NCBI RefSeq assembly: GCF_000525835.1
Contig: NZ_AODD01000029.1
Location: forward strand, 1-53,648
DNA length: 53,648 bases
From: Listeria grandensis FSL F6-0971
GTDB taxonomy: Bacteria > Bacillota > Bacilli > Lactobacillales > Listeriaceae
Reading direction: 5' to 3'
This document shows, piece by piece, positions 11,110 through 20,579 of this stretch. The number at the start of each line of letters is the position of its first letter. Positions within the stretch are counted from its first letter, which is position 1. The notes under the pieces were generated by a model. It made no database searches. It saw nothing but the letters and a program-made list of their open reading frames with translations, and was not told the origin of the DNA. Both the position numbers and the translations under genes were made by a program.

Positions 11110-12069
11110 ATGGAATTAAGAGGATTGCATCATATTTCGATTATTACGGAAAATGCACGGGCTAATTTTGATTTTTATACGAAGGTTTTGGGGTTGCGAT
11201 TGGTGAAGAAAACAGTGAATCAGGATGATCCATATACCTACCATTTGTACTATGCGGATGAGATTGGGAATCCAGGGACAACGGTTACTTTTTTTGAAAT
11301 CCCTAGGGCAAATCGGGGGAAGAAGGGCTATAATTCGATTGCGCGAATGGGACTAAGAGTACCGAATGATGCGGCTCTTGCTTACTGGGAAGAGCGTTTA
11401 ACAATGTTTCACGTGAAACATGAGGGTGTTTATGAGCAGTTTGATCGGAAAGTTTTGGATTTTGAAGATGTGGATGGTTTAGCGATTCAACTCATGTCAG
11501 ATCAGCGGGATAAGGGTGTAGCTGGCGGGAAACCGTGGTCAGAAAGTCCAGTCCCAGTGGAGTTTGCGATTCTGGGATTAGGACCAGTTTTATTTTCGAC
11601 ATTGAAAAAAGAGAAGACGGATCGTGTGTTGACGAAGGTTCTTGGCTTTGATCGGGTCGGTGCCTATGAAGATGATGAGCGTTTGGTGACCGTTTTTCAA
11701 GTTGGAGAAGGTGGGAATGGTGCTGAGGTGCAACTAGAAGCGAATTTTAAAGATCCGCATGCTGTGGAAGGGATCGGAAGTGTGCATCACGTGGCGTTTC
11801 GAGTAGCAGATGATGCGGAGTTGCAAGAATGGATTCAATACATTCAAGATTTAGGGTACCCAAATTCTGGTTTTGTGGATCGGCATTATTTCCATTCGTT
11901 CTATTTCAGGGAGGAAAACGGGATATTGATTGAGCTTGCGACAGATGGTCCAGGATTCCAAACGGATTTCGAGAAAGAGCATGGAACGTATGTGGAGTTA
12001 CCACCAGATTTAGAGGGACGTCGGGCAGAAATTGAGGCGCATTTAACGGATCTTAATAGTGATGTATAA
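11110..12069 (+). CDS. VOC-superfamily ring-cleaving dioxygenase-like protein (MhqA/MhqO type)
   Basis: The 319-residue protein has two glyoxalase/VOC modules. The first starts LRGLHHISIITENARANFDFY and the second VHHVAFRVADDAELQEW near residue 220, with the metal Glu in GILIELATDGPGF near residue 278. The family includes Bacillus MhqA/MhqO, implicated in thiol-dependent or oxidative breakdown of hydroquinones. ATG at 11110 follows GAGGAGTGGCG. Co-transcription with the MarR gene upstream is likely. The exact substrate is not known. Confidence 0.85.
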   Translation: MELRGLHHISIITENARANFDFYTKVLGLRLVKKTVNQDDPYTYHLYYADEIGNPGTTVTFFEIPRANRGKKGYNSIARMGLRVPNDAALAYWEERLTMFHVKHEGVYEQFDRKVLDFEDVDGLAIQLMSDQRDKGVAGGKPWSESPVPVEFAILGLGPVLFSTLKKEKTDRVLTKVLGFDRVGAYEDDERLVTVFQVGEGGNGAEVQLEANFKDPHAVEGIGSVHHVAFRVADDAELQEWIQYIQDLGYPNSGFVDRHYFHSFYFREENGILIELATDGPGFQTDFEKEHGTYVELPPDLEGRRAEIEAHLTDLNSDV

Positions 12070-12071
12070 TA

Positions 12072-12101
12072 TTGGCAAAAAAAGCTGCCATCCATTATGA
12101 T
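12072..12101 (+). promoter_or_regulatory. Promoter of the esterase gene
   Basis: TTGGCA at 12072-12077 and TATGAT at 12096-12101 are 18 bases apart, fitting a sigma-A promoter. It begins just after the VOC gene stop and lies 33 bases from the esterase ATG. Confidence 0.5.
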
Positions 12102-12133
12102 AGTAGTAACATAATAATAGGCGGTGAAACAAT

Positions 12134-12904
12134 ATGACAGAAATCAGATATGAAGGGATAGCGAACAAGAACTGCCCTAATTTAGAGCGGTATTTGGTAT
12201 CCAGTAAGCGGGCGGTTCCAGCGATGTTAATTTTTCCAGGTGGATCATATGAAATGCGAGCAGAACATGAAGGAAAACCTGTGGCGAAGTGGCTGAATAG
12301 TATTGGTATTGCAGCATTTATAGTCAATTATCGGGTAGCACCGTACCGACACCCGGTTCCTTTAGAGGATGCAAAATGGGCGATTAGAATGGTTCGTCAC
12401 CGTGCGGAGGAGTGGGGAATTGATCCTAATCGTTTAGGTGCGATGGGCTTCTCGGCGGGCGGGCATTTAGCTTCGACGCTTGCGACACATATAGAGGATG
12501 GTCAGCCCGATGCGTCAGATCCGATGCATCAGTATAGTACACGGCCAGATGTGTTGGTACTCGCTTATCCAGTGATTACGATGCGAGCACAAACACATAG
12601 CGGAAGTCGTCAAAATTTGCTAGGTGAGGCACCGAGTAAGCAGCAGATTTTGGAGCTTTCTAGTGAGCTAAATGTGAGCAATCATACGCCACCGACATTT
12701 TTATGGCATACGGAAAACGATGCTTCGGTACCTGTGGATAATAGTTTTATTTTTGCGGCGGCGCTTCAGAGACATCAGGTTCCTCATTCAATCCATACCT
12801 TTGAGCGAGGAGAGCATGGATTGGGTTTGGCGCAGTGGAATCAAGAAGCGCGAATTTGGCCGAAATTGTGTGAAAATTGGTTGAAAGTGCGAAACTTCAT
12901 TTAA
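12134..12904 (+). CDS. Alpha/beta hydrolase, acetyl-xylan-esterase/BD-FAE-like
   Basis: The 256-residue cytoplasmic esterase has the oxyanion region MLIFPGGSYEMRAEHEG near residue 33, the nucleophile elbow MGFSAGGHLAST (GxSxG) near residue 112, an acid in NDASVPVDNS near residue 197 and the catalytic His in GEHGLGL near residue 232. This layout is that of acetylesterases acting on small sugar acetates, and it fits a carbohydrate-degrading neighbourhood. No signal peptide is present. GGCGGTG lies ahead of the ATG. Confidence 0.82.
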   Translation: MTEIRYEGIANKNCPNLERYLVSSKRAVPAMLIFPGGSYEMRAEHEGKPVAKWLNSIGIAAFIVNYRVAPYRHPVPLEDAKWAIRMVRHRAEEWGIDPNRLGAMGFSAGGHLASTLATHIEDGQPDASDPMHQYSTRPDVLVLAYPVITMRAQTHSGSRQNLLGEAPSKQQILELSSELNVSNHTPPTFLWHTENDASVPVDNSFIFAAALQRHQVPHSIHTFERGEHGLGLAQWNQEARIWPKLCENWLKVRNFI

Positions 12905-12963
12905 TTTTCTCTGAAACAGTGGTACAATTTTAGAGGAGAGTTAATTTATGAGGAGGCAATATT

Positions 12964-13608
12964 TTGGGTAAACGCACTTTTTATTTTGTACGTCACGGTA
13001 AAACCGAATGGAACTTGGCTAGAAGAATGCAGGGATGGGGCGATTCACCGTTGATTGAAGAAGGCATTAATGGTGCGATTGCAACTGGTGAGGCGCTTTC
13101 AGATATCGATTTCACGGCTGTATATTCTAGCCCAAGTAAGCGGACTGTAGATACAACTGGTTATATAATTGGTGATCGAAATATAGATGTAACAACGCTT
13201 GATGGACTTCGCGAAATGAGTTTTGGTATTTGGGAAGGTGAGCGTTTTGTTGATATTACAGCAAATTATGGTGAGGAATACGCGATGATGCTGGATAATC
13301 CAGAATACTATAAAGCAGAGGTTAGCCAAGGTGAAACTTATCATCAAGTGAAGGAACGTACAAAATTAGCGATAGAGCAGATTTTAGAGGAGCAATCGGA
13401 GGGCAATATCTTGGTTGTTTCGCATGGCATGGCGTTACGCGTGTTGATTTTTGTGGCTTTACAGGAGGCGGATCTACAGACGCACCGCACGGAGACACCG
13501 CATTTATTAAATACAGGAATTACCGTCGTAGAATATGAAGATGGCGAATTCCGAGTGCTTAAAGCGAATGATATCTCTCATCTTGAGGGAATAGTTGAAG
13601 GGGTTTAG
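12964..13608 (+). CDS. Histidine phosphatase family protein (phosphoglycerate-mutase-like)
   Basis: The 214-residue protein has the RHG catalytic motif (FYFVRHGKTEWN near residue 6), a second Arg in YSSPSKRTVDT near residue 57 and the second His in VVSHGMALR near residue 150. It starts at TTG behind TGAGGAGG. The family includes broad-specificity phosphatases and cobalamin pathway enzymes; nothing here supports a B12 role. It is three bases from the Cof-type HAD gene, so the two phosphatases are one unit. Confidence 0.85.
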   Translation: MGKRTFYFVRHGKTEWNLARRMQGWGDSPLIEEGINGAIATGEALSDIDFTAVYSSPSKRTVDTTGYIIGDRNIDVTTLDGLREMSFGIWEGERFVDITANYGEEYAMMLDNPEYYKAEVSQGETYHQVKERTKLAIEQILEEQSEGNILVVSHGMALRVLIFVALQEADLQTHRTETPHLLNTGITVVEYEDGEFRVLKANDISHLEGIVEGV

Positions 13609-13611
13609 ATA

Positions 13612-14424
13612 ATGATAAAACTAGTAGCAATCGATATAGATGGCACATTACTCAATGATAAGCACGAGATTACGCCGGAGGTTCACGCTGCGATTCACAA
13701 AGCAAAAGGATTAGGCGTGAAGGTTGTTTTATGCACGGGGCGCCCAATTACAGGTGTTCAGCAGTATTTGTCAGATTTAGAATTGAAACGTGAAGGCGAT
13801 TATGTGATTACGTTTAATGGCGCGATGGTACAAGATACGTTTACGAAAGAGGTTATTTCTCATCTGACGCTTGATCATGCGAGTATTTTAGATATATACA
13901 ATATGAGCCAAGAAGTCGGTTTGCATATGCATTTTAACGATATGAAGAATCTATATACGCCGAACCGCGATATCGGAAAGTATACAGTTTATGAGGCTCA
14001 AATGACGAACACACCACTATTTTACAAACCGATGGATGAGGTTCCTGAGGATGTGATGGTTTCTAAGGCGATGTTTATCGATGAGGAAGAAGTCTTAGCA
14101 CCAGCGATTGCAAAAATTCCAGCAAGCTTCGGCGAAAAGTATAACTTGGTTCGTAGCGCACCATATTTTCTAGAGGTTTTAAATCCTGAGGCTAGTAAAG
14201 GAAATGCGGTGCACAGTTTGGCGCAAAAGCTTGGCATTAAGCAGAGTGAAGTGATGTGTATTGGTGATCAGGAGAATGATACGACGATGATTGAGTACGC
14301 AGGTGTTGGCGTTGCTATGGAAAATGCGATTGATAAAATTAAGGAGATGGCCGATTTTATCACACTTTCTAATGAAGAGAGCGGCGTGGCACATGCGATC
14401 AATAAATACGTTTTGAAAGGCTAG
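13612..14424 (+). CDS. Cof-type HAD sugar-phosphate phosphatase (YidA-like)
   Basis: The 270-residue protein shows HAD motif I AIDIDGTLLND, motif II CTGRP near residue 42, the motif III Lys in MVSKAMF and motif IV CIGDQENDTTMIEYAG near residue 220. A C2-type cap lies between. This is the arrangement of YidA/Cof phosphatases that hydrolyse sugar phosphates. It follows the histidine phosphatase with no gap. Confidence 0.87.
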   Translation: MIKLVAIDIDGTLLNDKHEITPEVHAAIHKAKGLGVKVVLCTGRPITGVQQYLSDLELKREGDYVITFNGAMVQDTFTKEVISHLTLDHASILDIYNMSQEVGLHMHFNDMKNLYTPNRDIGKYTVYEAQMTNTPLFYKPMDEVPEDVMVSKAMFIDEEEVLAPAIAKIPASFGEKYNLVRSAPYFLEVLNPEASKGNAVHSLAQKLGIKQSEVMCIGDQENDTTMIEYAGVGVAMENAIDKIKEMADFITLSNEESGVAHAINKYVLKG

Positions 14425-14426
14425 GC

Positions 14427-14543
14427 GTGGCTGAACCATATGTACTTGATACAAGTTGCGTTCCGGACAATGCAACACCTGAAAAAGCCAAAGAAGTCAT
14501 TCATCGCTGTCCAAGTGGAGCTCTTAAATATAGTGCGAAATAG
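14427..14543 (+). pseudogene. Truncated YjdI-like (Fer4_19) mono-cluster ferredoxin remnant
   Basis: The 38-codon frame starts at GTG with AAAGG ahead of it and ends at TAG 14541-14543. It matches the C-terminal half of YjdI-type (4Fe-4S) mono-cluster proteins: a Cys, then PDNATPEKAKEVIHRCPSGA and LKY. The N-terminal half, with the first cysteines, is missing, and the next frame upstream is the HAD gene. In E. coli yjdI is followed by yjdJ, and here a YjdJ-like acetyltransferase comes next. That supports a deletion-truncated but syntenic remnant. A very small coupled protein cannot be excluded. Confidence 0.6.
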
Positions 14544-14553
14544 GAGGTTATTG

Positions 14554-14832
14554 ATGATGGAATTTGTTAAAGGTGAAAATCGTTTTTTCAAGGAAGATGA
14601 GAATGGTAAATTGATTGCGGAGGTAACTTGGGTTCCGAGTGGGGATACGCTTGTTATTTTGGATCATACGTTTGTTGATGAGAGCCTTCGCGGGCAAGGA
14701 ATTGCTTCGCAGCTAGTTGAGAAAGTTGCAGATACTATGCGTGCAGAAGGTAAAAAAATCAACCCGACTTGTCCGTTTGCGAAAGCGGAGTTTGAACGTA
14801 AGCCTGAAAAATATAATGATATTAAAGCATAA
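14554..14832 (+). CDS. YjdJ-type GNAT family N-acetyltransferase
   Basis: The 92-residue protein is a minimal GNAT domain. FVDESLRGQGIASQLVEKV contains the R/QxxGxG/A acetyl-CoA loop, and NPTCPFAKAEFERKPEKY is the conserved tail of the YjdJ group. AGGAGG lies seven bases before the ATG and overlaps the yjdI remnant's stop. The substrate is unknown. Confidence 0.85.
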   Translation: MMEFVKGENRFFKEDENGKLIAEVTWVPSGDTLVILDHTFVDESLRGQGIASQLVEKVADTMRAEGKKINPTCPFAKAEFERKPEKYNDIKA

Positions 14833-14839
14833 AGAAGTG

Positions 14840-14869
14840 AGACCCGTTTGCAAATTTGCGCGGGTTTTT
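14840..14869 (+). terminator. Terminator after yjdJ-like gene
   Basis: ACCCG and CGGGT enclose the self-symmetric TTGCAAATTTGCG and are followed by five T. It ends the phosphatase-acetyltransferase run. Confidence 0.65.
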
Positions 14870-14892
14870 CAATATTTCCCGGGAAATATTGA
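14869..14892 (+). repeat. 24-bp perfect palindrome with core shared at 31946
   Basis: The centre AATATTTCCCGGGAAATATT (14871-14890) extends by two more pairs each side. Its 18-base core ATATTTCCCGGGAAATAT recurs inside a 30-bp palindrome at 31946-31975. It lies in the promoter region of the third GH1 gene, about 75 bases before the ATG. An operator for an unknown regulator is the likeliest role. Confidence 0.7.
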
Positions 14893-14953
14893 TCTTCCGA
14901 CTACCAATTTAAAAGAATATACTTTAAAATGAAGGCGTAGACATTTTACCTAA

Positions 14954-16405
<1,452 letters not shown>

Positions 16406-16417
16406 TTTAAAAAAGAG

Positions 16418-16464
16418 CCGTTTTCCATGTTAGCTTTTGCTAGGATGGAAAACGGTTTTTTTTT
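16418..16464 (+). terminator. Strong terminator after GH1 copy 3
   Basis: CCGTTTTCCAT and ATGGAAAACGG form an 11-pair perfect stem, followed by nine T. Confidence 0.92.
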
Positions 16465-16588
16465 GACGTACACAGTTGGCAATCTAAATGGATTATAGAT
16501 ACATTTAGAAGTAAGGTCGTTTTCTAAAAGTTGATTTAACACGAATTGTGTGGTATTGTTTAATTATATAAAAAGGGAGTTGGTTAAA

Positions 16589-16972
16589 TTGATTAAAAAA
16601 TTGAAGTATTGTATCGTTGCTGTTGTGTTTTCTATGGGTGTGCTTGTCCCATTAACAGCTTATGCGGCTGTTAATAATGTATCGTATGATTTTAAGCATA
16701 TGGTCGCAGTTAACGGTAAGATGAATGCAACAAAAGGAACCTTATCAGGAGGTGTGAGTGTAAGCAATTGGGGGAAAGATAGCTCATTTAGTGTGAAATT
16801 ATTTGAACATCGAGTAATTTTAAATGATATCTACAAAGGTGGAACTTATTTTTCTCCAACAGGTAATAAGAAGTTTTCTTATTCTGTAACAAAAGGTAAA
16901 TCTTATTGTGCAGAGTTTTGGAAGAATCAAAATGGTAAATATATTAGTGGAAAAGCTAGTTTTAGCTACTGA
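16589..16972 (+). CDS. Small secreted protein of unknown function
   Basis: The 127-residue product starts at TTG behind AAGGGAG. A signal peptide is evident (MIKKLKYC, hydrophobic core, cut near TAYA-AV around residue 27). The mature part of about 100 residues is polar and beta-strand-like, ends NGKYISGKASFSY and has one cysteine. I do not recognise it. In size, composition and a late NGKYI segment it recalls the secreted protein at 4060, but the likeness is too weak to claim homology. It is AT-rich and sits six bases before a VanZ gene. Confidence 0.7.
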   Translation: MIKKLKYCIVAVVFSMGVLVPLTAYAAVNNVSYDFKHMVAVNGKMNATKGTLSGGVSVSNWGKDSSFSVKLFEHRVILNDIYKGGTYFSPTGNKKFSYSVTKGKSYCAEFWKNQNGKYISGKASFSY

Positions 16973-16977
16973 AGCTT

Positions 16978-17569
16978 ATGTTGAAATTTATTTTTCCATT
17001 GTTAATTATGATTGTTACATTCATCTGTACTCTAATTATTTACAAGAAGGCAGTAAATAAAAAAAACAAATCGGGAACTTATGATGATTTCATTTTTTGC
17101 ACTTTATATTATGATAGTTATTTGTCTTGTTATTTTTCCGCTACCTATACAAAAAGAATATATATCGGATATGATTAAATATAAGCAAGGCGTGTCTAAT
17201 AATATGATCCCATTTATGGCGTGGATTGACGCAATGGGTGATATAGATTATGTTGGTGTACTAAGTGCTTTTTATCAACCAATTGCGAATATAGCCTTAT
17301 TTTTCCCATTCGGATTTTATCTGCCAATTATTCTTCCAGGATTTGGATTTAAAAAAATTATCTTTGTTTCATTTTTGTTTTCCTTGACTATCGAGTTAAC
17401 TCAAGAGGTCATTAATTTCATTTTGGGCTTTAACTATCGTTCATTTGATGTGGACGATCTTATTTGTAACACACTGGGTGCGTTGCTTGGTTATATATTA
17501 TTCAAGTGTATCGCCAAGTTTGTCACGTTTCTTAAAGTGAGGGAACAAAGAGATATCGATGCTCTTTAG
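16978..17569 (+). pseudogene. VanZ-family membrane protein interrupted at an A8 tract
   Basis: The first frame (from 16978) encodes a membrane helix and ends in the wrong frame after A8 at 17059-17066. Removing one A joins it to the frame that continues to 17569. The joined protein of about 196 residues has four or more helices and VanZ hallmarks (FFPFGFYLPII near the middle, LTIELTQEV, RSFDVDDLICNTLGALLGY). VanZ proteins are linked to low-level teicoplanin resistance, but most are of unknown role. The downstream frame alone has its own ATG at 17081 and could give a shortened product. Confidence 0.75.
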
Positions 17570-17711
17570 AATTGTGAAGTCCTGTGTATTACTTCGGTTT
17601 GCATTTGAGGAGGTTGGATGCGTCCGGCTTCTTTCTTATTTGCCTAAAAACTTAATTCCAAAAAATAGCCCAATTTTATTTTTGTCATAATTTAAACAAA
17701 GCGGTCAGTCG

Positions 17712-17725
17712 TGAAAGCGTTGACA
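17712..17725 (+). promoter_or_regulatory. cre site upstream of chitinase
   Basis: TGAAAGCGTTGACA matches the Bacillus CcpA consensus TGWAANCGNTNWCA at every position. Its right end overlaps a TTGACA that may be a -35 box. Repression of the chitinase by glucose is expected. Confidence 0.78.
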
Positions 17726-17743
17726 AAACAGTCTGGTTGACCA

Positions 17744-17757
17744 AATTGGTATAGACC
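17744..17757 (+). promoter_or_regulatory. NagR/YvoA-like dre site
   Basis: AATTGGTATAGACC resembles the dre operators bound by the GntR-type regulators NagR (YvoA) and DasR, which respond to glucosamine- or N-acetylglucosamine-6-phosphate. Placement ahead of a chitinase gene makes biological sense. The match is from memory of the motif and is not a search result. Confidence 0.5.
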
Positions 17758-17854
17758 CTTCATAGTTCGAACCAATTATTTCCGAGGTTTTGCTTCTAAA
17801 AGGCACGGGTACTTGCTTACTGTCAGAGCTGTTGACAAAAAGTAAAACGCTTGA

Positions 17855-17868
17855 TGAAAGCGTAAACA
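17855..17868 (+). promoter_or_regulatory. Second cre site, just ahead of the chitinase
   Basis: TGAAAGCGTAAACA fits the degenerate cre consensus TGNAARCGNWWWCA. It lies 17 bases before the start codon, inside the probable leader, where CcpA would block elongation. Confidence 0.7.
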
Positions 17869-17885
17869 ATGAGGGGGATTTACTA

Positions 17886-18959
17886 ATGATAGATTGGAAG
17901 AACACGAAAAAATGGGTAGCAGGCGGAGTTTTGACAGCGGCGGTAGCAGTTGGGGTTTCTTTAACGGGGGGAACGCAAGCTCATGCGGCGGTCGATGATG
18001 CCACACCAATGCCTAGCATTCAAGGAAAACAGGTTCTAGTCGGTTATTGGCATAGTTGGAAATCCACGGGCAGAGATGGTTATAAACAAGGTACTTCGGC
18101 TGATATTGCGTTAAAAGATGTGAATGCGGCGTATAATGTGATTCCGGTCTCTTTCATGAAGGGCGATGGCGTGAATCGGATTCCGATGTTCAAGCCAGTT
18201 GGGTTAACGGATAGCGAGTTCCGCGCACAAGTGGGAGCTTTAAATAAACAAGGTCGTAGCGTGTTGCTAGCGCTCGGTGGTGCGGATGGACATGTGCAAC
18301 TGCAAACCGGCGATGAGCAAGCGTTCGCCAATGAAATTATTCGCCAGGTAGAGACTTACGGTTTTGACGGTTTAGATATTGATTTGGAGCAAACGGCAAT
18401 TACGGCTGGGAATAACCAAACAGTAATTCCTGCAGCGCTTAAAATTGTAAAAAATCACTATGCGGCAGAAGGTAAAACATTCCTAATTACGATGGCGCCA
18501 GAGTTCCCATATTTGAAACCAGGTGCTGCGTATCAAAGCTATATTACGTCGTTAACAGGTTACTATGACTATATCGCGCCTCAATTTTATAACCAAGGTG
18601 GCGACGGTGTCTGGGTGGATGAAACGAACCAATGGATCGCGCAAAACAATGATACGTTGAAAAAAGAATTCCTATATTACATGGCGGATTCGCTAATTCA
18701 CGGTACACGCTCGTATTTGCAAATTCCTGCTGACAAATTAGTTATTGGTTTACCTTCTAATAATGACGCGGCGGCAACAGGATATGTGGTTAATCCACAA
18801 AATGTTTTCGATGCCTTCAATATGTTGAAAACTGCGGGAACTCCGCTTAAAGGGATCATGACTTGGTCGGCAAACTGGGATGCTGGTAAAAGCAGTGCAG
18901 GCGTTTCGTATAACAATGCGTTCGCCAACACTTACGGCCCATTCTTAGGCACAAAATAA
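17886..18959 (+). CDS. Secreted GH18 chitinase (ChiA-like)
   Basis: The 357-residue protein has a signal peptide (to about TQAHA, residue 36) and one catalytic GH18 barrel. The active-site strand reads FDGLDIDLEQT near residue 161, the DxxDxDxE motif with the catalytic Glu. SVLLALGGADG near residue 122 and APQFYN near residue 232 are the other conserved strands, and GIMTWSANWD closes the barrel. There is no chitin-binding domain. Length and layout match Listeria ChiA. It has GAGGGGG ahead of the ATG, two cre sites and a NagR-like site, so expression should need chitin breakdown products and low glucose. Confidence 0.93.
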   Translation: MIDWKNTKKWVAGGVLTAAVAVGVSLTGGTQAHAAVDDATPMPSIQGKQVLVGYWHSWKSTGRDGYKQGTSADIALKDVNAAYNVIPVSFMKGDGVNRIPMFKPVGLTDSEFRAQVGALNKQGRSVLLALGGADGHVQLQTGDEQAFANEIIRQVETYGFDGLDIDLEQTAITAGNNQTVIPAALKIVKNHYAAEGKTFLITMAPEFPYLKPGAAYQSYITSLTGYYDYIAPQFYNQGGDGVWVDETNQWIAQNNDTLKKEFLYYMADSLIHGTRSYLQIPADKLVIGLPSNNDAAATGYVVNPQNVFDAFNMLKTAGTPLKGIMTWSANWDAGKSSAGVSYNNAFANTYGPFLGTK

Positions 18960-18970
18960 TAATTAAAATT

Positions 18971-19003
18971 AGCCGAGTAGTCTTTTGATTACTTGGCTTT
19001 TTC
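18971..19003 (+). terminator. Terminator after chitinase
   Basis: AGCCGAGTA and TACTTGGCT form a stem with one G-T pair, followed by a T run. Confidence 0.8.
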
Positions 19004-19111
19004 TTGTTTCCAGAAAAAAATGTTTGGCTTAAAAGTAGATTTAACGGTGATTCTTAGGGTATAGTAGTAAAGCAAAGGTTTTGCAATACGCTTCAGGGGA
19101 GGAATGGAATC

Positions 19112-19636
19112 ATGCGTAAATTTTATTTGTATTTTATTTTAGTAATGGGACTTGTAATGATTGGACTGGGACTTTGGTTTGTATTTAATCCAAGTACGTC
19201 GCTTGCGGCTTTCACATTCGTAATTGGAATTGTATTATTACTAAACGGTCTGAACGAGATTATTTCTTATTTCAAAGGTCGGAAGGTTTTGAAAATCTCG
19301 AACTGGATCCTTTTGGATGGGGCGTTATCGTTCTTAGCAGGTTTAATTATTCTGATTAACAATAATATTGGTGAAAAGTTCATCGTGCTTATTTTCGTTA
19401 TTTGGGTACTTGCTTCGGCAATTCTGAATATCATTATGGCATTCTCGGTGAAAGGCTCAAAAGGCTGGATTTTCATCATGGTTATCGGTATTATCGGTGC
19501 TTTAATTGCAATTATTTCGTTGTTTAGCTCAGCGATTGTTGCAGTAACTGTGGCTTTGATACTCGGCGCGTTCTTTATTTTCCAAGGAATTGCGTGTTTG
19601 TTACTGTTTAACGGAATCAGAAAACAAATGAAATAG
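19112..19636 (+). CDS. DUF308/HdeD-family membrane protein
   Basis: The 174-residue protein has six hydrophobic segments arranged as three helical hairpins, the pattern of DUF308/HdeD proteins. GLWFVFNPSTSLAAFTFVIG near residue 27 is the typical repeat opening, and it recurs in weaker form (LIILINNNIGEKFIVLIF). HdeD is linked to acid stress in E. coli; the role in Firmicutes is not established. The gene stands alone between terminators. Confidence 0.82.
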   Translation: MRKFYLYFILVMGLVMIGLGLWFVFNPSTSLAAFTFVIGIVLLLNGLNEIISYFKGRKVLKISNWILLDGALSFLAGLIILINNNIGEKFIVLIFVIWVLASAILNIIMAFSVKGSKGWIFIMVIGIIGALIAIISLFSSAIVAVTVALILGAFFIFQGIACLLLFNGIRKQMK

Positions 19637-19641
19637 TGGGA

Positions 19642-19676
19642 AAACTCCTTGTGACGTGTTCATGGGGAGTTTTTTT
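19642..19676 (+). terminator. Terminator after DUF308 gene
   Basis: AAACTCC and GGGGAGTTT pair around a 15-base loop and are followed by a T run. Confidence 0.8.
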
Positions 19677-19683
19677 GCGTGGA

Positions 19684-19843
19684 TTGAATATCTTTTTGGT
19701 GTGTGTTAAAATGGAGTAGAAAAGGAAGCCATGCGCTAACATGACTTCCAAGTGTAGAGCCGTTGAAAAGACGATGGCTAAAAAATTGTGTATAATAGCC
19801 ATCTATCTCCTCGCCAAAAAGTGAGTTAGATGGTTATTTTTTG
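19684..19843 (+). ncRNA. Candidate antisense RNA (RatA-like) facing a holin-like toxin
   Basis: TTGAAT (19684-19689) and TAAAAT (19707-19712) with a 17-base spacer form a promoter. The transcript, from about 19719, would carry two short hairpins (GGAAGCCATG with CATGACTTCC; AGCC...GGCT). It would end at a strong terminator, GCCATCTATCTC with GAGTTAGATGGT and a T run to 19842. Its 3' end overlaps the stop and 3' untranslated region of the minus-strand toxin gene. This is the arrangement of txpA/ratA type I systems. A second possible promoter has TATAAT at 19791. No open frame of note is present. Confidence 0.5.
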
Positions 19844-19944
19844 TCTTTATTCATTGCTGTGATGAGGACAAGTATGAACCCCAAGAATGATATGATGAAC
19901 ATACCAAATTGGAGCGCAACTGTCATCGCTTCAGCAACAGACAT
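19834..19944 (-). CDS. Holin-like type I toxin peptide
   Basis: The minus-strand frame encodes 36 residues: MSVAEAMTVALQFGMFII, then a hydrophobic stretch and the basic end AMNKDKK. That is the pattern of the putative holin-like toxins (TxpA/BsrG-like: short N-terminus with EA, one membrane helix starting at FG, Lys-rich tail). GAAAGGAAA lies seven bases ahead of the ATG at 19944. An in-frame ATG at 19983 would give 49 residues. A -10-like TATACT lies about 60 bases upstream on the minus strand. The facing antisense transcript supports a type I toxin-antitoxin pair. Toxicity is inferred. Confidence 0.62.
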   Translation of the reverse strand: MSVAEAMTVALQFGMFIISFLGFILVLITAMNKDKK

Positions 19945-20165
19945 TAGGCGTTTCCTTTCTACAGATTTAGTACCTATTTCCATAAGCACCACCACCCTTC
20001 GATTAGGTTGGCCACCATCTTTTCACTTCTCTACAGGGCTAGTATATCAGAAATATCGTAGCAGTGCCGTGCGATTTATTCCATATTTCAGTGGATGCAT
20101 GGTTTGCTTCTTTTTGGTGAGGCATGATATTATCAGGGTGGACAGGAATGAGGTGAGTTCAGCGG

Positions 20166-20579
20166 ATGAAACGTTTTTTGATGATCGGAGTTGCGGGGAT
20201 TGCTGGGGCGCTGTGTCGGTATTTTGTTGGAATGGGCGTCGGTGTTTTCTGGGGAACTGATTTTCCGCTGGGGACAATGCTTGTGAATTTGAGTGGGTGT
20301 TTTGTGCTCGGATTTTTCACGACGTATTTATTTCGGTTGACGATTCTGAATACGAATTTGGTGATTGCGATTGGAACGGGATTTTTGGGCGCGTACACGA
20401 CTTTTTCGACGTTTAGTTTGGAAACTGTACGGCTGTTTGAGTCGGGAGAAGCGATGTTGGCGGTTACATATTTGGGGATTAGTTTTTTAGGCGGGAACTT
20501 GTTGGCTTGGCTAGGTTTTACGCTTGGTGAACGGCGGTTCGTGCGCAAAAGAGAAGCGACCAAGGAGGGCGATTTGTGA
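20166..20579 (+). CDS. crcB: Fluoride channel subunit CrcB (Fluc), first copy
   Basis: The 137-residue, four-helix protein has the Fluc signature: IAGALCRYFVG near residue 13, MLVNLSGCFVLGF near residue 38 and TGFLGAYTTFSTFSLE near residue 75. Fluc channels are dual-topology dimers; paired genes usually make a heterodimer with opposed subunits. It is followed without gap by a second crcB. No fluoride riboswitch is visible upstream. Confidence 0.92.
   Translation: MKRFLMIGVAGIAGALCRYFVGMGVGVFWGTDFPLGTMLVNLSGCFVLGFFTTYLFRLTILNTNLVIAIGTGFLGAYTTFSTFSLETVRLFESGEAMLAVTYLGISFLGGNLLAWLGFTLGERRFVRKREATKEGDL

Noticed and set aside
20040-20165. Fluoride riboswitch upstream of crcB
   Set aside because: I looked for the conserved GGNGAUGG start and AAAC/CUGAUG elements and they are absent.
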